From: Leptidea sinapis
Taxonomy: Eukaryota; Arthropoda; Insecta; Lepidoptera; Pieridae
Direction of reading: 5' to 3'
Length of the DNA stretch: 64,000 bases
Assembly: GCF_905404315.1 (NCBI RefSeq)
Contig: NC_066267.1
Span: forward strand, 1,750,501 to 1,814,500
Of this stretch, positions 1 through 10,680 are shown in pieces. The position numbers were made by a program, and so were the translations under genes. How positions within the stretch are numbered: position 1 is the first letter of the stretch; every line of letters starts with the position of its first letter. The notes beneath the pieces were generated by a model that ran no database searches, had not been told where the DNA came from, and saw only the letters and a program-made list of their open reading frames with translations.

Positions 1-170
1 AGCGCTGAAAGCTATTTCGGTCAACGGATCAGCCTTGCTATCCAACGTGGTAATGCTGCCAGTATTCTTGGTACGCTTCCCCGTCATGATAGTTTTAATT
101 TTATGTAGTCATATTATTGTAAATATAGTTATAAGAATTGTTTTGTTTGAATAATAAATGCTAATTTTAA
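1..170 (+). mobile_element. LINE-X 3' end (C-terminal codons and 3' UTR)
   Basis: The window opens inside an open frame that ends at the stop codon at 106-108. Its 35 residues include SYFGQRISLAIQRGNAAS. The segment YFGQRIS recurs on the minus strand near 31.3 kb, and the bases after the stop (about 88-160) match 31500-31560. Two divergent copies sharing coding and 3' flank indicate a dispersed retroelement, probably non-LTR. The clade was not determined. Confidence 0.55.
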
Positions 171-180
171 TATACTATAT

Positions 181-679
181 GTATCATTAATTGTGTCGCG
201 TGCGTAATAAGGAATACGGTTTGGGCCAAGGTTGAGGTTTATCTGTAAATTAAATTATTTCAGCATTCGTTTTATTAAACAAAGTACAAACGATGCAAAT
301 ATGTTTCGGAATACCTTAGAAATACAGTCATGTTAACTTCGCGAGTTATTTCAAATGATAGATGTAGGTCATTTTTATAATACGCAATTCAACAATTTAG
401 AATCACACTTTTCGTGCAAAAAGTACAACAAATTTTATATAAGTATTTATTGTTTATACAAATTATTAAATATAGCATAATAACAAAATAATTTTAATGC
501 CTTAACCTTTAAATTTCGTCAAGGTTGAGTTTATTGGGGTCTTCGTTAAGTTTTTGTCCTGTTTTTTGATAACATCATGATGTCGCGGTGGACTTAATGT
601 AGGATGACTTCACTTATTGTTCTCAGAACTAATTACGGAGTTGATACTGAGCACCTTTATTTAAATATTTGGATGAGAT
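181..679. other. AT-rich DNA, nothing recognised
   Basis: No long frame, tRNA-like segment or repeat shared with the rest of the window was seen here. Confidence 0.4.
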
Positions 680-990
680 TTTTTATAACAATAAGGGGTG
701 AGACGAGCAGGACAGCTGAACTGATGGTGACTGATACGCCCAGCCCATTACAATGAAGTACCGCTCAGGATTATTGAAAAACCCAAAAATTCTGAAGGGC
801 GCCACAATTGCGCTCGTCACCTTAAGAAATAAGATGCTTAGTCTCATTTGCCCAGTAATTTCACTAGCTATGGTGCCCTTCCTACCAAATCACAATAATG
901 CTTCAACATTACTGCTTCACGGTAAAAAAAACGCCGTTGTGGTACCCATAATCTAGCCGGCATCATGTGCAAAGTAACCTCCCACTAGTA
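680..990 (-). mobile_element. Fam-S copy 1
   Basis: Near full length, with the A-rich 3' end at the left as a T-run. It shares GACGAGCAGGAC, GCCCAGTAATTTCACTAGC and CCTCCCACT with the other Fam-S copies. The internal 67-codon frame is only a translation of the repeat. Confidence 0.8.
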
Positions 991-2246
991 AAATATTAAG
1001 ACTGTTGTTGTCCGTTGAAAATGTTTTTCTTATATTGTTTTATTTAGTATTTCCAAAAAAAATATAGATACATGATTCTAAATTTCCTGGTAAATATTTA
1101 AATGAAGTGGTTTTTATTAAAATGAGGATCATGCGATGAAATTGAACAGCTTAAATATTGAAAGTAAGGTTAGGATATAATCTAAGATTGGTGGATACCA
1201 ATGAGAATCTATTTCCAGAGATTCAGTTAAATATGTTCACACGAAGCTAATTAGATCGTGGCCTCCAGTAAATCTTTTCACGGTTTCTCTCTGCCAGACT
1301 TAATAAGTATATATCCTTAGCTATATATGTTATGTACAGCGTTCGGACTTAACGCGCGGTCATATCTCAATATCCACAAAAATTGGTTTCTTAGAGAGTC
1401 GATTACAACATAACGCAATGAAAATATTCCATCGCAAAAAATACAGTGCACAAAGAACGACTTAAAAAAAATTGTGAATCGAATAGAATATTTTTATATA
1501 TAATTTGAAATATCAATAAAAAATTTGGATGTTGCGTCGCAAAAATAAACTTTGGAGTCAAAAATCTCCAAATTTTCAGCTATAACAAAATCCTTTTTTT
1601 ATAGAATTTAATAGAATTAGTACTTTTCTAAAACTTAAACCGAACAATTTTTCAATTCAATACGTAATTTTTTTAATAAACAAAATAAAATCAGTAAAAT
1701 AAATGCCCATTTGCAGCTTAGCCACGTCATCAACACAAATATTGTAGGGTTGGTTGTAGCATTTACAATCCTAGTCAGTCCGCACCTTAATTAATGAAAT
1801 ACAGCCTAGCGAAACTCTATGAAGAAAGCGATCCCCTCGATTGTATGAGACGTGCAGTCATTGATAGATTGACAGATGAGGGCTATAATCCTGTAATAAA
1901 CATTCGATTATCGACTTTCAGTTGATTTTTTCAGCTTAGACGAGTAAGATTGATACATCGAAACTTCGAGTGATTTTTGAATACGAGTTCCGACGCGACG
2001 CTCATCCAGTCCGGTCCTGCTATCACTTTAAAACCGTTCTTCCACCTTCTAATCTATCTACCTTTCCTTCGTTTCTCGTCTCTTGGATACGATTCTGAAA
2101 CGGTCTTTGTCCATTTCTCTATCTTTTCTCTCAAAATGTGTCCAGTCCATTTCCACTTTAGCTTTTGACACATCTTAGGTGCGTTTTTTAATTTTGTCTG
2201 ACTCTTTATGTTCTCTACTTTACTTTATCTCGTCTACTAACTCTAT
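991..2246. other. AT-rich DNA, nothing recognised
   Basis: No repeat or gene was recognised. The short open stretch near 1980-2165 has no family resemblance and no splice context. Confidence 0.35.
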
Positions 2247-2249
2247 CTA

Positions 2250-2478
2250 CGGCCGTTTTCAATAACCTTTCTATCCTTAGTTTAACTTACGGATACATTG
2301 ATGTGACCGTTTAATGTCTTGTCATTAAACGGTCACATATCTTATCTATCCATAGTCATGTCCAATATAGCTATGCTATCTGTCAATAGGTTAGTGAAAT
2401 ATAAATAAGCGTAAAAGGATAGATTTGTCTACCTCTAGTATGTTAAACTAAGGATAGATAGGTTATTAAAAACGGCCG
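2250..2478 (+). mobile_element. MITE-A copy with CTA target duplication
   Basis: Inverted ends CGGCCGTTTTCAATAACC and its complement are flanked by CTA at 2247-2249 and 2479-2481. It has no coding capacity. A 3-bp TNA-type duplication suggests a PIF/Harbinger-type non-autonomous element, an inference from end structure. It carries a copy-specific hairpin at 2301-2338. Confidence 0.75.
2301..2338. repeat. Perfect 16-bp inverted repeat, 6-base loop
   Basis: ATGTGACCGTTTAATG at 2301-2316 is matched exactly by its complement at 2323-2338. Other MITE-A copies read only CACCGTTTAATGACAAGATC here, so the palindrome belongs to this copy alone. Confidence 0.9.
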
Positions 2479-3038
2479 CTAATCTATCACATATCTATCT
2501 TTAAATACTTTCTATGCAGATTATTGTACGGTCAGTCGTAATGTAATGAAACCAAGAGCCTTCAGTACGGAGATCTGGTAGGCTCGGCTGGTATTGATCG
2601 GCACAGAGTTAACTGCTTATCCAACCGCTAATGTATCACTATCGAGCACTGTAATTGCTTTAACAAGAACCCGCTCTTCTTTAGGCGCCAACGAAGCGAT
2701 AAACATAATAAAGACTATTATTTATTAACAGTTCGTGTGATTGATGCTATACTTGTACTATGAGAGTTGAACAAAGACTTGTGGTTTAAGACATTTATTG
2801 TTCCAGGAATTTCCACTTAAATGGAACTTACAGGCTATTTTTAAATAGTGGGTAGCAAAATTGCATCTTAAAGCGTACAGTAAATATAAAGTAAGTAAAA
2901 TAGGTTAGTTAGGTAAGTATAGCTTATATACATTTCTAATTTCTAATACAAATATTAAATAAAAATTATAATACAAATATTTTATAAAAATTATAATACT
3001 AGTGGGTAGTTTTTAGACTTAATGGCGATACGTCACTC

Positions 3039-3111
3039 GAACGGTTAGCTCAGTTGGTTACAGCACTGGCACGGAACGCCAGAGGTCATGGGTTCTAGTC
3101 CAGCAACGTTC
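3039..3111 (+). repeat. Fam-T tRNA-like segment (copy A)
   Basis: It starts GAACGGTTAGCTCAGTTGG (A-box-like) and ends AACGTTC, which pairs with the start as an acceptor stem with one mismatch. The anticodon-type stem CTGGC/GCCAG encloses ACGGAAC. The D stem is broken (CAGC for GAGC) and the T arm is decayed, so this is a repeat rather than a working tRNA. A further GGTTCGAACCC-type box lies near 3249. Confidence 0.65.
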
Positions 3112-3404
3112 ATAAAATTTTGTTTTTAAAGTGAAACTTTTATTACATCGTCTCAAACTTTTTAGTCTGTGTGTTGCATGTCGCGTGACGGTCGGGCGGC
3201 GCCTACAGTTCGCATATTGGATGCAATTGCGTTTGGGTGGAAGAGTAGGTTCGAACCCCATACAATTGATAAGTTTTTTTTAATTTTTATGAAACTGTAA
3301 AGCATAATTTATAAATTTGTTTTTTTTTGCTTTTTGATATAAATACCTATGTTATTTTGTGAAAAAAAGTTTCATAAAACCACACAATTGCTTTTTTCAA
3401 ATTT

Positions 3405-3690
3405 TATTTGTGTATTAATCCTAGAAGTGAGGGTTATCACTTTAGAAACATAACAAATTGTTTAGATTTACAAGAGCGACATCTCAAGTCGATTTCCTAA
3501 TATGCAAATATTGGGGTTGAGCAGGTTATCAACTATAAAGTGGATCCTGTAGATGAAGCCACAACCTGAGAGTTTAACAAAGCATACAAGATTTTATGAC
3601 GATACGTCACTCGAACGGTTAGCTCAGTTGGTTAGAGCACTGGCACGGAACGCCAGAGGTCGTACGTTCGAGTCCCGCATCGTGAATAAA
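3405..3690 (+). repeat. Fam-T spacer plus tRNA-like segment (copy B)
   Basis: The spacer motifs (AGAAGTGAGGGTTATCACTT, GCGACATCTCAAGTC, GAAGCCACAACCTGAGAG) recur with the other Fam-T copies. The tRNA-like part is 3613-3685, with D stem GCTC/GAGC and anticodon stem CTGGC/GCCAG around ACGGAAC. It lies 574 bp downstream of copy A in the same orientation. Confidence 0.65.
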
Positions 3691-3825
3691 ATTTTGTTTT
3701 TCAAATTTTATTGTACTTGTACTATATAAACTGCATAACTCTTGCGGTCCTTCAAATAAAGTTGGTATAAAGTTATGAGTATTTAACAAGAATATGCAAA
3801 ATGTTTACAAATGGACATTTTGCCT

Positions 3826-3940
3826 TAGATAATTTGTACGTAGATAGAGTCTCTTGCTGTTAGACAACCGATAAAATTAGTTAGTGTTCGTGAATTGCTC
3901 AAAACAGATGTAAGTTATCTAGACGTATAGATGATCTAAG
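3826..3940 (+). mobile_element. MITE-B copy, internally deleted
   Basis: Ends CTTAGATAATTTGTACGT and CTAGACGTATAGATGATCTA are inverted versions of each other. The interior is about half the length of the 230-bp copies at 13.2 and 23.9 kb. Confidence 0.7.
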
Positions 3941-4054
3941 CATTTTGCTTGTGATTGGTTTGTTCGGAATGCCTTACATTTGGAATACTTCAGAATTATC
4001 ATTGCATAAAATATGATCACAAATAAAAGCAAGAAACTACAAACATTGTGACCG

Positions 4055-4090
4055 TTTTTGTGTCCTAAAAGTATTTCTAGGACACAAAAA
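4055..4090. repeat. Perfect 13-bp hairpin
   Basis: TTTTTGTGTCCTA at 4055-4067 and its exact complement at 4078-4090 enclose a 10-base loop. No repeat family was recognised around it. Confidence 0.85.
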
Positions 4091-4537
4091 GTTAGGAGTT
4101 TCATTTGACTAAAATGGAGTTGTAAATATTAAGTTAAGAAATAAGTTGCGAGTTGAAATAATTAGAATAAACAATTAACTCGTAAATTTTCATCGCTTTT
4201 TTTTAACATTTTGTCAATTCAATCTTAGTTAAAGGCAGTAAGGTTTAATTTGCGTTAATTGATAGATATACATAATAATTATGAACAATTTATAGTTTCA
4301 AGTGTAACATTATAATGAATTAAATAATTAATTTAGTAAAATCTTAAATTGTTCACTGTCAGATATATCTTGTTGCCAGGCGTCACTGCCGATTAATTTT
4401 GGCGGAATCTGCTTCCAATGGAACTCTTATATATCATACTTACCAGCTTTTATATCTTCTCTGTTTAATGATTGGGACGTGGATCACATAAAGTCTTTAT
4501 CTCTAGATAAATTTTTTATAATTTATCAATTGACATA

Positions 4538-4852
4538 CGGTCGTTCCCAATATGTAGTCTATCTCTTACTTGAGATAAAAATCGTAACTATCATTGATTT
4601 TTCTGTCCCAATAAACTTATCGACGGTAACTCACCTTATCCGTGCACGCTGTCTGTCAATAGGATGACGTATAGCTTACCAGCTGCAGCGATAGAAGTTT
4701 GTATGGAAATTGCAATTCACGCGTTCCAATATAGGGTGATAAGAATGACTTATTGGGTATATTGGGACAGCTTCAGTTTATTGACAGCTAATTACTGACA
4801 GTAGAAGGTAGAAATTTATTTCTATCTGTAGATAGTATATTGGGAACGGCCG
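4538..4852 (-). mobile_element. MITE-C copy
   Basis: It starts CGGTCGTTCCCAATAT and ends with the complement of that motif (TATATTGGGAACGGCCG). The interior (TATCGACGGTAACTCACCTT, GGGACAGCTTCAG) matches copies at 40.6 and 45.6 kb. It abuts the LINE fragment that follows. Confidence 0.75.
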
Positions 4853-5569
4853 ACTTATGTGCGCAATAATCTAGAATACTGTAGCATCGTTTGGTCTCCT
4901 CAATACAACATTCACCAATTAAGAGTTGAACGCATTCAAAAACGGTTCTTATGGCACCTTGCTTTTTCTTGTGGGGTACATAAGCAATTGCCATCGTACT
5001 GCGATAAGTTGAGACACTTTAACTTGAAAAGTCTTTCTGTTCGACGACAAATGCAAGATCTAATATTTTTATACAAAATAATTAGAAATCAGTTCGACAG
5101 TCCATCACTCGTGCACTCCATCAGCTTACGAGTTCCCCGCCGAGTACCAAGGCGTGCGCAGGTCGGAGCTGGCCTGTTCCATCAGCCATTTGCCAAAACT
5201 AACCTTAAGCAATTTTCTCCCATACCACGTCTATCAAGAACTTATAACTCCATCTGTGGTGAAGTAGATATTTTTAAAGATTCTTTACCTGCTTTTAAAA
5301 AAAATATTACGAGATTGTGAGCCGCCAAAATATGATTAATATTCATCTTCTTCTTTTTTTTCCTTCTTTTCAAATTCGTATCTTGATTTTATAATTTTTG
5401 CTTTATTTTATATAATTGTTTTCTTGGTGTCACGGAAGCAAAGACTGTGCATGTTGTGACACCTTAATTTGTTGTACATTCAACTCATTATTTGTTAATA
5501 TTTGATATATTTTAAGCATATTAGAATGTAACAACTACTGGTTGTCCTATAAATAAATAAATAAATAAA
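4853..5569 (+). mobile_element. LINE fragment: reverse transcriptase C-terminus and 3' UTR
   Basis: An open frame at 4859-5320 (153 codons) reads as the C-terminal tail of a Jockey/CR1-like ORF2. Typical elements are LEYCSIVWSP followed by RVERIQKRFL, then a run ending YNS.....DIFKDSLPAFKK. The catalytic palm and endonuclease are absent, so the copy is 5'-truncated. A 3' UTR follows and ends in AATAAATAAATAAATAAAG at about 5550-5569. MITE-C sits directly at its 5' edge. It is not a host gene. Confidence 0.75.
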
Positions 5570-5731
5570 GTATTATTAGATCGTAATGAATTCCAAAGAA
5601 GAAGAAGACAGGAACCGGAGACTACGTCGGTCATAGACATTTTATTTAAAAGTAAAACCATAGACTACAACATTATTTTCACAGTGTCGGCCATTTGTAT
5701 GATCTTAATATCTTATAACGGTCCGTTTTGT

Positions 5732-6024
5732 CTTTTTTTATGACAATAAGGTTCGAGACGAGCAGGACGTTTAGCTGATGGTAATTTATACATGCAGTGC
5801 CGCTCAGGATTCTAGAAAAACCCAAAAATTCACTGCACATCTGCGCTCGTCACCTTGAGAGACATAAGATGTTAAGTCTCATTTGCCCAGTAATTTCACT
5901 AGCTATTGCGCCCTTCAGATCGAAACACAATAATGCTTACACATTTCTGCTTCACGGCAGAAATAGGCGCCGTTGTGGTACCCATAATCTAGCTAGCACC
6001 CTGTGCAAAGGAGCCTCCCACTGG
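5732..6024 (-). mobile_element. Fam-S copy 2
   Basis: T-run, then CGAGACGAGCAGGACG, the shared core, and CCTCCCACTGG. About 20 bp are missing near 5785 relative to the longest copies. Confidence 0.8.
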
Positions 6025-6037
6025 AAGTGTAACAGCA

Positions 6038-6291
6038 GTTTCCAATATACTATCTAGAGATAGAGATAAATTACTACCTTCTACTGTACGTAATTAGCTG
6101 TCAATGATCTGAAGCTGTCCCAATTTCCATTCAAACTTCTATCGCTGGTAAGCTATACATAATGTAGTCCCATTGACAGACACCATGTACGTATAAGGTG
6201 AGTTACCGTCGATAATTTTATTGGGACAGAAAAGTCAACGATAGTTACGATATTTATCTCAAGTAAGAGATATATTCAATATTGGGAACTT
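6038..6291 (+). mobile_element. MITE-C copy, internally deleted
   Basis: It keeps TTCCAATATACTATCTAGAG at the left and CAATATTGGGAAC at the right, but loses about 60 bp between the GTCCCAAT and TTTCCAT segments seen in the 45.6-kb copy. It begins 14 bp after Fam-S copy 2. Confidence 0.7.
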
Positions 6292-6768
6292 CTAAGGATG
6301 CATGGAAAATTGCCTGCCCAAGTGAACATTTTGCTTTAAATTTATGTTCATAGAAGCTTTGGGACGAGTCACAAAATCATTGAAATTATCCAAAAGAGTA
6401 CAATTTTTGTATGGAGTTGTATATGTCGGGTTCTTGTACATCGGTGTTCGCGGACGTTAGCCTCAGTCAAGTGCAACAATCTAAGGGCATGACCCTAATA
6501 AGCGTTGCGCTGGATTTAGAAACTTTGGCTGATATTTTTCCTTGTTCAAAAATACAAAATTCTTTTTTTAGTATAAAATTAATTTGCTGTTTCGTATTTT
6601 ACCTTTGAATTTACTTTAAATTATAAATGTTATATTGTTATTAAATTGATTTACTTTACTTTGTATCCCACCTTACACCTTAGCCTTAGGGAGTTGGGGA
6701 TGGCTGAAAACCAGTGCTTCGTGAAATATTATTTCAAACAGCATAAGCTAAGCCTACTCCCCATTGTC
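6292..6768. other. Unrecognised DNA
   Basis: A 65-codon open stretch at 6411-6608 shows no family resemblance. No repeat was recognised. Confidence 0.35.
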
Positions 6769-6771
6769 TAA

Positions 6772-7188
6772 CGGCCGTTTTCAATAACGTATCTCTAGTT
6801 ACGGATACACTGCTGTCACCGTTTAATGACAATATCTTATCTAACCATAGTTATGTCAAATATAGTTTTACGGCCGTTTTCGATAACCTATCCATCCTTA
6901 GTTTAACTTACTAGACGTAGACAAATCTAACCTTTAACGCTTACTTACATTTCAATAACGTATTGACAGATAGCATTGGACATAACTATGGACAGATAAG
7001 ATCTTGTAATTAAACGGTGACAGCAATGTATCCGTAAGTTAAACTAAGGATAGATAGGTTATTGAAAACGGCCGTTAGTCCAATGATTTATGTCGATAGG
7101 TTATTAAAATGTAAGTAAGCGTAAAAGGATAGATTTGTCTACTTCTAGTAAGTTAAACTAAGGATAGATAGGTTATTGAATATGGCCG
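6772..7188 (+). mobile_element. MITE-A copy (outer) interrupted by another MITE-A
   Basis: The left part (6772-6867) and right part (from 7078) join to the arrangement seen in undisturbed copies at 14.7 and 43.2 kb. Ends are CGGCCGTTTTCAATAACG and TATTGAATATGGCCG. Flanks are TAA and TTA. Confidence 0.75.
6871..7074 (-). mobile_element. MITE-A copy (inner), inserted in opposite orientation
   Basis: A complete 204-bp copy runs from CGGCCG to CGGCCG. Perfect TTA duplications lie at 6868-6870 and 7075-7077. It is inverted relative to its host copy. Confidence 0.8.
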
Positions 7189-7258
7189 TTAGTGTATATC
7201 TGTATATCATGTTGATTTCGTAACATTATTTGAAGGCAATAATTAATATTATTATTAT

Positions 7259-7785
7259 TCAAATTCAAATATTTTTATTTAAAATAGGATTTGAAATCAC
7301 TTATTGAAAGTCAAAAACTAACACACCCATTTGAAAAAGTATGCCTCAGAGCTGAGAAGAACGCCCGTTTTTCTTCAAGAGACTCAGAGAGCTTCTTAAT
7401 AAATAATTAAATAATGAATAAATAATAAATAATAAAATATGGTTACAATGTGAATTCCTACAATAAAATGTATTATCTAATGGCCTAAGGGCGGTCGCTT
7501 TATTCCCAATCAGTGGCATCATTAAAAAAGTCATTTATGTTATAGTAACCTTTACCACTCAAATGACTTTTAAAAATACTTATGAATTTCGTAATACATT
7601 TGTTTTGAACATTTTCTGGGATCTTGTTGTAAAAGCATATACATCACCCCATAAAAGACTTAGTAACTCGACTTAGCCGAGTAGTAGGCATTATAAGTTT
7701 ATGTTTGTTCCTAGTGTTAACATTATGGTTATGACAGCTTCTAGCAAATTCACTCAAATTCCATTATGTTGATAATGGTAGGTTA
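7259..7785 (-). mobile_element. LINE-J 3' end
   Basis: On the minus strand, C-terminal codons (resembling KIPENVQN, near 7570-7650) run into a 3' UTR with GAATAAAAATATTTGAATTTGA-type sequence ending at 7259. The same order is seen at 58.4-58.9 kb. It is a 5'-truncated, decayed copy. Confidence 0.65.
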
Positions 7786-8091
7786 ATTATTAATTAATTA
7801 TTACATGATTATCGATTTTGTGAGAAGTAAATGATTCAGCCCTAAACAGGAATATCAATAATTCGATCACATTTATTCGTTTATTTTTTAAACATTTTTG
7901 TCTATATCTCATGGTCTGACAAATCTTAAGAGCGCCTAAATGCTTTAGTAGAGCTGAACAATGAAAGTTACTTTAAATAACAATTATTTAAGAAAAAAAA
8001 TAGCAAGACGTGAAAAAAATTAAAAAAATGTTAATGAAATAGAACCCACAGGTTAAGGGTTCCTTCACTCGCTGTACATTCGGATCTTGAG

Positions 8092-8312
8092 GTCTATTAC
8101 CAAAATCGAAAGCCGAAGTTTCGGTCCGAAACAAAAGAGAAACGAACTTCGAATGAAATGCTATCATTAAAGTACTTCGGATCCGAATAGTGCGGACGGA
8201 TTTCGTTTCGGAACCATAGACATAACTAATTGTAGTTACGATCATAACAATGTCAAAAAACGAAAAAATAAATGTCAAGTGAATTTGCGAATAAGGTAAA
8301 CAAAATGTCTAA
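8092..8312 (+). mobile_element. MITE-D, truncated copy
   Basis: It is collinear with the left two-thirds of the complete copy at 8634-8949 (CTATTACCAAAATCGAAAG, AAGTTTCGGTCCGAAAC, GTGCGGACGGATTTCGTTTC). It breaks off where an AATTTATTTATTTATTC run begins. Confidence 0.65.
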
Positions 8313-8600
8313 TTTATTTATTTATTCACCAACAACAAATTATACACTAATACATACAAAAAAATATATAGAAGTTGAGTGCTAATTCAATTATAGGCGC
8401 AATCAATATTCTTATGTAAAAAGGAATTAAGTACATTAAATAGTAAAATATGTATGTTTTAAAAATTAAATCGCGATTATGTTATAAGCTAAAAATTAAA
8501 TCACAATTAAATTAAATTACAATCCATACATAATTAAATTATTAATTTAATAATAATAATTAAATGAATTTACAGTTTTTTTACTTATAACAGCTTAAAC
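8313..8600 (-). mobile_element. Probable LINE 3' end, reversed A-rich tail
   Basis: It starts with a TTTATTTATTTATTC run, the complement of an AATAAATAAA tail, followed by AT-rich non-coding sequence. Similar starts occur at 27118 and 51378. Class is inferred from the tail only. Confidence 0.35.
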
Positions 8601-8633
8601 AAAAAAAAATTACCGAATAGGGCTCCTGGAGGT

Positions 8634-8949
8634 CTATTACCAAAATCGATAGGCGAAGTTTCGGTCCGAAACGAAAGATCGACAAACTTCAAATTAAATC
8701 CTATTACCAAAGTACCTCGAATCCGAATGGTGCGGACGGATTTCGTTTCTGAACCATATAGAATAAAGTTGTAGTTACGATCATAATAATGTCAAACAAC
8801 GAAAAAGTAAATGCAAGTGAATTTGGGAATAAGGTAAACGAAAGACAAAATGTCTTATCCCGAACGTCGTATCGATTTTCGGGTCCCAAACACTTTCGTA
8901 ATACAAAATAGTCCGAAACTGAAACTTCGTATTTCGGTTTTGGTAATAG
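8634..8949 (+). mobile_element. MITE-D, complete 316-bp copy
   Basis: Left CTATTACCAAAATCGA...CGAAGTTTCGG and right CGAAATACGAAG-type sequence ending TTTTGGTAATAG form terminal inverted repeats of about 30 bp with several mismatches. It has no coding capacity. No target duplication could be assigned. Confidence 0.65.
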
Positions 8950-8950
8950 G

Positions 8951-9320
8951 GCATGCAACGCAGAGCAGCTCGAATTGTCGCGGACCCAGACAACGGAGAG
9001 TGTTCTAAAGAGCTGTTTCACCTGATTCACACGACATGCCATAAATTAGGATATCATTCCCACCATCTGGATGTGTGGCGGTCCTCCATAGTGCGGTTTC
9101 CAAGGAGCTTTCTTCCACGTACTATAAAGCTGTGGAATGAGCTTCCTTGTCTGGTGTTTCCGGGACGATACGACATGGGTACCTTAAAAAAAAGCGCGTA
9201 CACCTTCCTTAAAAGCCGGCAACTCTCTAGTATTGAAAGATAATGTTGGCGGCGGTGATCACTTAACACCAGGTGGGTCACCTGGTACGCTCGTTTGTCT
9301 TCCATTTCCACAAAAATAAA
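8951..9320 (+). mobile_element. LINE fragment: C-terminal ORF2 remnant and 3' UTR
   Basis: An open frame to 9242 contains HKLGYHSHHLDVWRSS, FLPRTIKLWNELP and FPGRYDMGTLKKSAYTFL, which I recognise as the C-terminus of a common lepidopteran non-LTR retrotransposon (Jockey/CR1 type). An internal deletion joins RIVADPDN directly to GECSKELF. A 3' UTR follows. 5'-truncated and inactive. Confidence 0.8.
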
Positions 9321-9518
9321 CCAAAAAAAGCAGATACTCATCATTCGGCCAAGCGCGCTCCTATCAAACATTATTAGTACGTGGTCGACTTGTACCGCTG
9401 ATATCGCTTATCAACGGATAACCCGCGCAATGAGTTCACGAATTATTACTAATTTCTCTCTTATTTGTGTTATTCATACCGAGGATCTGTACTTATACCT
9501 ACCATCTCTATTTCCTTT

Positions 9519-10000
9519 GCATCATCACCATCATCAGCCGGAAGACGTCCAGTGCTGGACAAAGGCCTCTCCCAAAGATCTTCACGACGATAGGTCTTGC
9601 CCTCATCCAAGTTATTCCGTCGATCTCGACCAGATCAACGATCCATCTTGACAACCTGTATAGCCGAGTGGTTAGCGATCCTACCTACTAAGCTAGAGGT
9701 CCCGGGTTCGAATCCCGGTAGGTGCAAGCATTTATATGATGAATATAGATGCTTGTTCCCGAGTCATGGATGTTTAAATGTATTTATGTATGTTTATATG
9801 AATAAATGTATGTTTAAGTTAGTATATTGTATTAAATATATCATTGTCTTGTAACCCATAACACAGGCTATATATGCTTAAGTTGGGACAAGATAATTTG
9901 TGTGAAAAGTGTGTCAATATTATTATTATTATCTTGTGGGGGAACGCTGCGTCTTCCAGTACGTGGTCGCCAATCGAGGACTATTCTGCCCAACATTTTC
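9519..10000 (-). mobile_element. RTE-type retrotransposon 3' end, split by a SINE
   Basis: The minus strand is homologous to the RTE C-terminus at 20221-20481 (GGACAAAGGCCT, GGAAGACGTCCA, ACGTGGTCGCCA). The ATC-repeat 3' tail appears near 9520. The two halves (9519-9650 and 9937-10000) join once the SINE and one target copy are removed. Confidence 0.75.
9651..9930 (+). mobile_element. tRNA-derived SINE, full length, 6-bp target duplication
   Basis: The head ATAGCCGAGTGGTTAGCG (A box) plus GGTTCGAATCCCGGTAGGTG (B box) is tRNA-like. The body contains CGAGTCATGGATGTTTAAATG and the tail ends in ATT repeats. ATCTTG at 9645-9650 and 9931-9936 is the target duplication. Fragments recur at 33.8 kb (-) and 53.5 kb (+). 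Confidence 0.85.
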
Positions 10001-10680
10001 TTTTCTTTTGTGTAGTTATAGACCAGTCTTTGAAAATGATAAAAAGTGAAAAAAAAAAAATAGGATGAATGATGAAATAGTAGGATGAAACCGAAGAATA
10101 TAACAAAAATGAAAGTAAAAATATTACGGGTGATATGAGGTCGGTAAGTGGAAGTGTGAGGTTTAAGGGTAAAAAATGGTTTATCTCAATTTCCGGCGGA
10201 ACTAGAAGTCCTGTCGAAAAAGGTTATAGAGCAAAGTTGTAGGGATTAAAAAGATGTACAACTTCTGTTTCTGCATAATTAATCTAATTATGTAATAGAT
10301 CAAATATTTTTATCTTTAACAAAAAAATCGACGATAATAATCTTATGTTGTTCGTTGCAAATGTAAATTCCTCAAATAAAATAACAATTTAATATTAGCA
10401 TTATAAAAACGAAAGAAAAAAAACATTACATAATTTGAGTATCACACACGTCTCAATGTCAAATACAATCCGCACCGTCCTCCGTTAACATTTATTAAGA
10501 TTTTAGTTTCCCGCACGGCATACGATCAAATGAACTTCCTTCCGAAATTTTGCCAGCTCCATACGACATGGATTCCTCAACGAAAACCGCCCACCATGAT
10601 AAAGGCTGCCGATGTTATTGACATGCATGCATTACATGCAGCCCCGCATTTCTTCTTTTTTATAGAATATTTTGTATTAT
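10001..10680. other. Unrecognised AT-rich DNA
   Basis: Includes an A-run near 10050. No gene or shared repeat was recognised. Confidence 0.35.

Noticed and set aside
2945..3000. Short direct repeat of an AT-rich 28-bp unit
   Set aside because: Low complexity, only two imperfect units; not evidence of a CRISPR array or satellite.
3058..3261. Minus-strand 67-codon frame (MGFEPTLPPKRN...)
   Set aside because: It runs through Fam-T and the tRNA-like segment; the peptide is a repeat translation.
9653..9726. Possible tRNA gene with intact B box
   Set aside because: It is the head of a 280-bp SINE with target duplications; acceptor pairing is poor.
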